Assembly: GCA_963383645.1 (NCBI GenBank)
Contig: OY726561.1
Location: 30,918,826-30,982,825, forward strand
DNA length: 64,000 bases
Origin: Muscardinus avellanarius
Lineage: Eukaryota > Chordata > Mammalia > Rodentia > Gliridae
Direction: 5' to 3'
Shown here: one piece after another, positions 57,008 to 64,000 of the stretch
How positions within the stretch are numbered: position 1 is the first letter of the stretch
How the letters are laid out: each line of letters starts with the position of its first letter
Program-made: the position numbers and the translations under genes
The notes under the pieces: model-generated
Seen by the model: the letters and a program-made list of their open reading frames with translations, nothing else
Told to the model about the DNA's origin: nothing
Database searches by the model: none

Positions 57008-57185
57008 TTTTTTTTTTTGGTGGTGGTACTGGGGTTCCTGGAAACGCTTCTACCTCAGGGTACATTCCCAGAACTATTTTTATATTTTTATTGGAAACAG
57101 GGTCTCTTAAGTCAGCGAGGCTGGCTTAGAACCTGCACGATCCTCCTGTTCGCCTCCCAAACTCGGGGATTAGGCACCACCTGGC
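57008..57185 (-). mobile_element. short-form B1-dID SINE, head partly deleted
   Basis: GGTACTGGGGTTCCTGGAAA, AAGTCAGCGAGGCTGGCTTA, and a head that jumps from CGGGGATT to AGGCACCACCTGGCTAG. TAGGGTTGGAATTTTT flanks it at 56992-57007 and 57186-57201. Confidence 0.95.
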
Positions 57186-57201
57186 TAGGGTTGGAATTTT
57201 T

Positions 57202-57740
57202 GGTGATGACTAAGTTGTTTATTTTAAAGAAAAATATTACCATGCTTTACCAACTATTTTTTTCCCAATGATCATTCCAAAATTGAGGGTGCTGGGGATA
57301 CCCTTTAGGTACATTTCTCTCTCTGTCAAATAGCAAAGGGTATTATTTTTGGAAAAATTGAGTAGTTATTTTATTCTAGAGTGGGCTAGTCTAATTTTTT
57401 GTTTCTTGTTTTCTAGGATTGCTTGTGTTTCATTTTTGAAATTTCTTCTCTTTTTGTAAAAACAATAGCAAAGATAGTACATCCTAAAACTCAACTTTAA
57501 GAACACAGGTTTAAACACTAGTGAATTAATTCTAATCTCTATCTCTTCACCCGAGTGATAGTCATTAATAATTTATTTAATTCTCTACATGTACTTCCTT
57601 ATGTATACTCTGTAAAATTTATTCACTGCTTGCTCTGGGGGAAGAAACAGTGCAAAATAAATTAGGTGGGGATAGTTAGAGACTGCTCACAAATTCTTAT
57701 ATTTCATCCAGCATCCTTGCTTCTCTGACCTAAAATACTT
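57202..57740. other. unique AT-rich sequence
   Basis: No feature recognised. Confidence 0.5.
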
Positions 57741-57900
57741 GGCAACCACAACTTAGAGACAGGAATGATTATTTGCTTACAGTTTGGGAGGTTTCAGTCT
57801 GTGGGTCACAAATGTGGAGTTCAGGGCAAAACAGTAGGAAGCTGAAGAGAGTGAAGGAAGGCCATCATGATGAATGGCCTCATGAGGCCTTATGATGATG
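57741..57900 (-). mobile_element. MaLR-like LTR fragment
   Basis: GATTATTTGCTTACAGTTTG, GGAGGTTTCAGTCTGTGGGT and GAAGGCCATCATGATGAA resemble the antisense LTR pieces at 22.9 and 35.4 kb. Confidence 0.4.
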
Positions 57901-58154
57901 CCTTATGAATGATTTCAGTAGCCCTTCCTTTCCTTGAAAACTCTAATCTCTAGATATAAAATCAAGAATTCTGATTATATTATTTCTTTTCACCTACCCT
58001 ATAAAATGCTATTTCAGTATCTTCTCCATATAATTTTCTCCTCATACAAGTTGATTTTATGAAATATTACAGGCTAGCAAATACTCCCTTGGGAAGAGAA
58101 AACAGGGAAATAGGCTATTTAAACAGAATAAACTATTTAAAATAATTTTGTTTG
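57901..58154. other. unclassified sequence
   Basis: Nothing recognised. It may contain further MaLR remnants. Confidence 0.4.
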
Positions 58155-58232
58155 TGTGATCTGGGAATCAAATCCTGGTTCCTGTGCATGCTAAGCCTGT
58201 GCTCTATTACTGAGCTATACTCCACCCAAAAG
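58155..58232 (-). mobile_element. ID element (tRNA-derived)
   Basis: GGGAATCAAATCCTGGTTCC, GTGCATGCTAAGCCTGTGCT and ATTACTGAGCTATACTCCAC are the reverse complement of the ID B box to A box region. No B1-like head is attached. Confidence 0.75.
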
Positions 58233-58734
58233 ATATAGTTTCTATCAAGCATTTATGTCCTCATGTCTACACCTCCTTGCTACTATGACACAGCCTTATT
58301 TCTCAAAGTGAAGCTTTGAGGTAAGTGAGCCCCTGGGTACTTTTCCTGGTGTGGGGCCTTTGGTTGATCCAAGCCTTTTTCATCAACATTCAACCAATGA
58401 CAGATAATATGCTCCTTCAAGGTCTGGTGGGAAAGACTCATTGTCATTTATGATTCTTCAACCTCCCCCAATTAATCGAATATCCATCAGCTCTCAATAT
58501 TAGCATATTTACAAAATATTTGTTTTTGCTGCTCTGTAGTAAGCTGTATATTCTATATCTCTATTTATTATCCTCTTTATTTATTTCCATTATTTTATTT
58601 TATTATCCTTTCTGAGGATTCTTAAGTTACTCAAGGGTGTACAATATCCATTCATTGTAGTGAATATTTTGATAACAATAAGTTATTATTTATTGTAGAG
58701 TTTCCTTATATTTGGACCCACATGCAAGTTGTGA
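58233..58734. other. unclassified sequence
   Basis: 58360-58500 may be antisense MaLR. No gene recognised. Confidence 0.35.
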
Positions 58735-58850
58735 AATATAATTTAGTTCATTTTAGCTTCACATCAATCCTCTGAGGTAGAGTTCCATATACAGAAGAAA
58801 GATATAGAGATACAGTGTCAACACTTACCTAGTAGCACTAGAGTAAGAAT
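58735..58850 (+). mobile_element. MIR SINE remnant
   Basis: TTAGCTTCACATCAATCCTC, TGAGGTAGAGTTCCATATAC and CAGAAGAAAGATATAGAGAT follow the MIR order ('cctcacaacaaccctatgaggtaggt...attttacagatgaggaaactgag'). Confidence 0.6.
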
Positions 58851-59062
58851 TTTTTTTGTGGGGGTGGGACACAGAGGGTTGAATCCAGGGGCATTATACC
58901 TCTAAGCTACACCCCAGCCCTATTTAATTTTTATTTTGAAAGAGCATCTCACTAAATTGTGAAGGGCCTTGCTAAGTTGTTGAGACTGGCCAACCTGCAA
59001 TTCTCCAGTCTCAGCCTTCCAAACACTGTGATCAGAAGCATGGTCCACCACTTCGGGGCTAG
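58851..59062 (-). mobile_element. B1-dID SINE, long form
   Basis: GTTGAATCCAGGGGCATTAT, TCTCACTAAATTGTGAAGGG and a diverged head (CAGAAGCATGGTCCACCACT). Confidence 0.88.
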
Positions 59063-59154
59063 AGTTAGAATTTGAGTTAAGGCAATATTTAAGGAGATAG
59101 ACTGTCCATAAAAGATTTCAAAATATTCCTTTTATCTGTTTTTCTGTTTTATAA

Positions 59155-59680
59155 AAAATCATTTTATTGGTACAATTGCAATTATAGGTCATAGTGAGGT
59201 TCAGTGTGTTAAACACAGGGATGCACATGGCTCTGTATATTTTCCTCCACATTTCACCCTTCTTACCACTCATCCTTCCTCACAGGAATTAATGAGATTA
59301 ATACTAATAACTTTACATATTGCTGCAGTATTACTGAAACTGTTTCCTTTTCAGTCCTCTCTCTTCCCTTCTCTCTCTCAACTCTAACCACCTTCAAATA
59401 CACTACAGGTCTCTCTCTGCGTTATTTATAGTTCTTTATGTTTCCTATTTTCTCTGTAGCTTCCACGAATGAGAGTAAACATATGACCCTGGTCTTTCTG
59501 AGACTGAAGCACCTTAGACTTAGCATAATATTGTCCACTTCCATCCATTTTCCTGAAAATGGCATCATTTTGTTCTTCCTTATGACTGAGTAAAATCAAA
59601 ACATTCCTCACAGAAACAGTGGCTAGATTTTCCTGTCCAAGTTCTTTAACCTATACATGTTTCATCACTGACAAAACTAA
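59155..59680 (-). mobile_element. L1 3'-end remnant (ORF2 end plus 3' UTR)
   Basis: TTCCATCCATTTTCCTGAAA and TTCCTTATGACTGAGTAAAA (ORF2 C-terminal region, antisense) lie right of CTTTCTGAGACTGAAGCACC and a C/T-rich 3'-UTR-like part. It provides the uninterrupted reference for the L1 split at 27.7-28.4 kb. Confidence 0.7.
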
Positions 59681-61540
59681 TAAAAAAGGCTTAGAAAGAG
59701 TACACAAGTTAATGGAATGATCAAAAGCAAGGAAAAATGTTTTTCAACAGGAAAATCTTCTAGAGTGTGATTTTATTTTCCAATAAAAACCATGAACACA
59801 AAATGTTGGAACTTGATAGCTTTCAAGGTATTTTCTAAAAAGTAGATAAATTAGGAAACTTTTTTCATATTATGGATTGGCAAATATTGCTACATTGACT
59901 AGATATTACCACCTGCTTTTTGTCATAAGTGAAGTTTCCTTAGGCCATAGCTGGGTCAAGTCATTTACATGTTGTCTATAGCTGTTTTCATTTTAAAGTG
60001 GTAGAGCTGAGTATCCATTTTAAAGACGTTTTCAAACTTGCTTGCTCTCTTTTTACACAGCATTACATTTGGTGAAAATACACAAATCTAAATGTTCCAA
60101 AGCATCCAAGATTATGTTTGTGTTTTCAAGGTGTATACAGAGTAACACTGTCACTCTTTATAAATAATCTGGAAGAAAAATCATGAAAAGTCTAAGTGTT
60201 TTGCTGGATGTCATGAAGACAACTAGGGCTTGTTCCACTCCCTTACATGACCTCTACAGTTATTTCAAATAGTGTATAACCAATGCTCTCCCAGCCTCTA
60301 CTAAGTTGTTCTGGTATTTTAAGGAACATTTGTATATATTTTCATTTCTGTCTGTAAAACCTCATGTATTAAATGACATTTTTTTAGATTTTCAAATAAG
60401 GAAATGACTTCTAATCCTTAGGAAATAGCTGTGCCTTCCATTAAGTATTCTAAAAATCCGCATGTTCCTTGGTACTTAAATAGAAATATTTTTTAATTGT
60501 TTCTGAAAATGGAGCACTTGAATACCATTTTCTCTGTGTGTACATGCCTTAGGTTGGTGGCTAACAATATTGTTTTGTATTTCAGATAATGTAGAAAGTA
60601 TTCCTGCTGTTCATTCACAGCATAGAACCCTTTTGAGTGGTGTTTTCTTGCCCCAGTATTCTATATATTTCTCGATACATTTCTTATATTCATTATTAGC
60701 CAAGCTATCTCTCTGTCCATATATTCAAATGAACTGGAGAGGTTATTAACTTGCCCTTGGCAAATAGATTTATTTTTCTAAGATAAATGCTTTTATAAAT
60801 TTAACATGTGACAGTTTTATTACAAATTGTAAATAGAATGTCCTGCCAGATTTTTATGATAGCCATCACTAACTCATTTGGGCCCTTATTACATCTCAAG
60901 CCTTCATTCCTGGATATTTTCCTTTTAATCACTAGTGAGTCTATGTTGAGATGTCAGTTTTAAATTTTAGCGTTGGGGTTCATGTAATTGGCCTTTAAAT
61001 AGTAACCATGTCTTTTGCAGTTTGATTGTGCTATCAGAAATTAACCTTAATGTTTATATTTCTAAGAGCCTTTGTCATATTTCTATTCTAATGTGTTTCA
61101 TGTTTCTTTCCAGATTAAGAATGGTAGCAAGTGGTAAACGTTGGGAATTCATCTTTATCAATAGCTGTTTTAAATTCCATTACACGAGCATTTTTCTTTT
61201 CTTATATATGATAAGTATGGAATTGCAGTATGATAAATATTTTAATGGTTTTTAATGTGCAAGAAAATATATACTTAAGATTAGAAATGAACATTTAATA
61301 ATAGTGGCTATTCTACATCCTGTACCCAAAGAACAATATTTTATTCATTGGCCTTTATACCATACATCTACACTTAGGCATGATATAAATACCTATTTCC
61401 TTAAACTGATCTGAGGATTCAGCAACCTTAGACTCATAAAGATCTAAATGCATGATCAGTAATTCAGCAATAGCTGAATACATATTGCTAATTATAATTA
61501 AGCAATAAAAGCTACTTAATAGAATCATATTTGCTTAGTA
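59681..61540. other. unique AT-rich block (1.9 kb)
   Basis: No repeat family or gene recognised. A 77-codon frame at 61022-61255 has no domain. Confidence 0.5.
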
Positions 61541-61895
61541 GACTGTACTAGTCAACTTAGGATGACAAAACAAAATATCACTTAGGTTGGGTGACTTAAA
61601 AAACAGAAATTTATTTTCTCACTTTTCTTGGAGAATAGGAATCCAAAATCAAGGTACTCCAAGATAGGTTTCTGGTGAGGCATCTTCCAGACTTGTAGGT
61701 GGCCACATGGCTGTCCTCTTACTGTGTTCTCACATGGCCAAGCCTCAAAGCATGCATGGTAAGAAAAAGACATCCAGTTATTTCTTTTTTTTAAGGATAC
61801 AATTCCAACTGTCTTAAGTCCCCATTCTCTAACCTCATGTAATCTTAATTACTTTCTTAAATGCCCTATTATCTAATAGAGTCACATTGGAACTA
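61541..61895 (-). mobile_element. MLT1-type MaLR LTR
   Basis: GACTTAAAAAACAGAAATTT, GGTTTCTGGTGAGGCATCTT, GTGTTCTCACATGGCCAAGC and TAATAGAGTCACATTGGAAC are in antisense MLT1 order. Confidence 0.8.
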
Positions 61896-61934
61896 GAGCT
61901 AAAATATATAAATCTAGAGCTAAAATATATAAAT
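61893..61934. repeat. 21-bp-period tandem duplication
   Basis: CTAGAGCTAAAATATATAAA repeats exactly at 61893 and 61914, at the boundary of the antisense MLT1. Confidence 0.95.
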
Positions 61935-62248
61935 CAAGTAACATTTTTATTATATTCTCCTCTCTTCAATGGAATCTAATGAATTTAAATTTTACAACAA
62001 AATATCAAGTGAACTGCCTATTTAGTTTAATAACTAAGAAAGTAACATGTAACCCTGAATCTCCATATAGGTCAGAAAAAATAGATTAATGTCATGAATA
62101 TGAACACATATGCATTTTTACAACATGTACTTACTCTTGCTACCACAGAATATGTTAATCTATCAGCCACTGATTGGCAGGAATGCAAATAAAAAGTTTG
62201 TTTAGTATAACTAGCTACATTTAAATAACAATTTCCCTTTCATTTTGG
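61935..62248. other. unique AT-rich sequence
   Basis: No feature recognised. Confidence 0.5.
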
Positions 62249-62440
62249 CATTGGAGAGTGAATCTATGGGTATTTTACCTCTGAGATATACCCCCCCTTC
62301 CTATTTTATTTTTTTGTTTTTGAAACAGGGCCCCACTAGAATGTTTGGGAGTCTTGTCAAAGCTGACCTCCAACCTGTGTCCCTGCCTTAGCCTTCCAAG
62401 TGTTGAGATTACAGGCATGCACTACCACATCTGTCATGTT
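62249..62440 (-). mobile_element. old B1-dID SINE
   Basis: GAGAGTGAATCTATGGGTAT, CAGGGCCCCACTAGAATGTT and GAGATTACAGGCATGCACTA in order, strongly diverged. Confidence 0.85.
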
Positions 62441-62477
62441 TTTGCATGTTTTTCTTTCTTACTGTTTTTTCTTACAG

Positions 62478-62872
62478 TATTGGTGATGGAACTCAGGAGC
62501 ATTCTACCTCCAAACTATACCTCCAGCCCTATATTTTATTATTTATAGTTTTATTATTTATTTATTTATTTATTTATTTTTGGTGGTACTGGGGTTCCTG
62601 GAAGCCCTTCTCACTCCGGACTACACTCCCAGACCTATTTTTACATTTTTATTTGGAAACAGGGTCTCCTAAACTAGCGCACGCGGCTGGCTTCAAACCT
62701 GCGCAATCCTCCTGTCTCTGCCTCCCAAGCGCGGGGATTACAAGCGTGCGCCACCACGCCCAGGTTTATTATTTATTTTGAATCAGGCTCTCACTAAATT
62801 CTGGAGGGTCTCACTAAATAGCTGAGGCTGGCTACAAACCTAAGATTCTCCTGTCGCAGCCTCTCAAGTATA
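62478..62872 (-). mobile_element. old B1-dID SINE split by a young SINE
   Basis: Left (tail) part TTGGTGATGGAACTCAGGAG to TTTATAGTTTTATTATTT. Right part TTTGAATCAGGCTCTCACTA to GTCGCAGCCTCTCAAGTA (62778-62872). The head end is missing. Confidence 0.88.
62564..62764 (-). mobile_element. short-form B1-dID SINE with (TTTA)n tail
   Basis: The tail is (TTTA)n to 62580, then GGTACTGGGGTTCCTGGAAG, CTAAACTAGCGCACGCGGCT and a CpG-rich head. TTTATTATTTATTT flanks it at about 62550-62563 and 62765-62778. Confidence 0.95.
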
Positions 62873-63029
62873 TGCCCATGTTATTTTCACATTTTTAAAA
62901 CGAAGTTTTCATGTTGATCTCTCACCTAGTGAAGATCTTTCTGTCTTGTTTTCAGGACATTAACTTCAAGGGTCACTTTTCCCTTCTGAAAGTTTTGATC
63001 AAATGCTAGTGTATATATAAACCCAAATC
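62873..63029. other. unclassified sequence
   Basis: Nothing recognised. Confidence 0.4.
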
Positions 63030-63155
63030 TCCCACTACACAGTGAGCCTCAGAAATTATAGACTTGCTTTTGTTTGTTTTGTATCACGAATACATAGTAC
63101 TTTTTCTAGCATATAACTGCACTCAGTAAGTTATGGTGGAGTGAAGAAACTAAAT
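63030..63155 (+). mobile_element. L2 3'-end-like fragment
   Basis: CACAGTGAGCCTCAGAAATT, GCTTTTGTTTGTTTTGTATC, CTAGCATATAACTGCACTCA and TAAGTTATGGTGGAGTGAA follow the L2 3'-end order. Confidence 0.45.
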
Positions 63156-64000
63156 AGCAAAATAAATTAATAAATGAATCTATATATAGCAAGCACATTT
63201 TTTTTTCACATGACCTAAAAATCCAATGCTTACAGTTTTCCTTTTTGGAAAGTCTAGTGCTTTCATGTTTCCATGAAGCAGAAGGATCTTTATAGTATCT
63301 TTGGTGGATATTTCATACTTTGCCAGTATTCAAGCTATAAAATCAATACTTAGCTACAAGTTCTTTCCATATTTGAAAAGTGACACAGAATATTAGCCTA
63401 AATATGATTGCCCAAATTGTAGTTTCTACAGAAAGTGATGATTGATCTTCCATTCTCTATTCACACTGAGATTAAAAGCAAAGAAATCAGATTCTGAGTG
63501 AAGATGGGAATAAGAAGGTTGCAAGGAGTTCTTTGTAGTACAATTGGAAAAGGGTCCTATTGGATTTCACACGATCCCTTTCCTTAGATGTTTTTGTAAA
63601 ATGGAATTGACTGTCAAATTACTGAAGGAGCTTAAGAATAGTGCTCATTGAAGTCAGGATGTGTCCTAGGTGATTTCTCAAAGGTCATTTCTACTTTAGT
63701 TGTATAAACATTGAAGTAGGGGTTCAAGCGAACCAGAGTGGCATATAAGTGCTTCGTGTCTGTTGGCTGCAGATGGGGATATTTAAGGCAATTCCACACT
63801 TCAAGTACTCATTTCTCCTCCACCAAAAATTGTGATTCTCAAAATAATTATTTAAAAAATTTTTTAGATATAATAGTCTCTACTAAAAAGCATGACATAT
63901 TTCCACAGAAGCCCTAATTCATATGCTACAGCAAAAGCTTCTTGTTTTTTTGCTTTTGAACTGTGCTCAGTATTATTATCATACATGTGACCTCTGTCCC
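63156..64000. other. unique sequence to window end
   Basis: 63400-63800 is slightly less AT-rich but shows no gene or repeat family. Confidence 0.45.

Noticed and set aside
1..64000. CRISPR arrays, bacterial operons, prophage or plasmid features
   Set aside because: No spaced direct-repeat arrays or dense coding are present, and the repeat content is mammalian throughout.

Overview
The window reads as nuclear mammalian DNA from a rodent, most likely of the squirrel-related clade (squirrels, mountain beaver, dormice). The main evidence is its commonest repeat, a composite SINE. Its left part is 7SL/B1-like (GGGCGTGGTGGCGCACGCTTGTAATCC...) and its right part is ID/tRNA-like (GGTGTAGCTCAGAGGTAGAA...CCCAGTACC), the architecture known as B1-dID. 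Older mammalian repeats (L2, MIR, MER5A, MLT1/MaLR) fill much of the rest. The DNA is AT-rich and gene-poor. I found no protein-coding exon, tRNA, rRNA, snRNA or CRISPR array that I can support. The longest open frame (175 codons near 23.8-24.3 kb) lies across an LTR-like element, and the others fall in repeats, microsatellites or random AT-rich sequence. The window is best described as intergenic or deep-intronic sequence.

Layout. 0-6.5 kb: a dense SINE cluster, an L2-like stretch (2.8-3.9 kb), and an MLT1 LTR holding a SINE that itself holds a SINE (3.9-4.8 kb). 6.5-13.6 kb: mostly unique AT-rich DNA with L1 3'-end pieces, L2-like pieces and one ID element. 13.6-19.6 kb: unclassified DNA with weak MLT1/L2 remnants and a TA/TG microsatellite beside a 70-bp diverged duplication. 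19.6-27.1 kb: a second SINE cluster, an antisense MaLR, a CpG-containing LTR-like element (23.9-24.4 kb) and an antisense L1 3' end. 27.3-28.45 kb: an antisense L1 remnant split by a complete 657-bp solo LTR with a 5-bp target duplication. 29.6-30.9 kb: two MaLR LTRs around internal sequence, the first expanded by a 226-bp homopurine tract. 27.1-43.3 kb has no B1-dID SINE that I can find; it holds MLT1, MER5A and L2 pieces and a diverged ~270-bp duplication. 43.3-64 kb: renewed SINE clustering, a long L2 split by a SINE, several microsatellites seeded at SINE tails, a 39-bp perfect tandem duplication, an antisense L1 3' end and an antisense MLT1.

There are no genes to relate to one another. 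The biological content is a record of transposon history. The most informative parts are a short-form SINE subfamily with seven copies here and a transitional copy, the datable nested insertions, the solo LTR, and a few unique blocks that could be tested as conserved regulatory DNA. All family names rest on reading remembered consensus features, not on a database search. I found no evidence of a new biological system.
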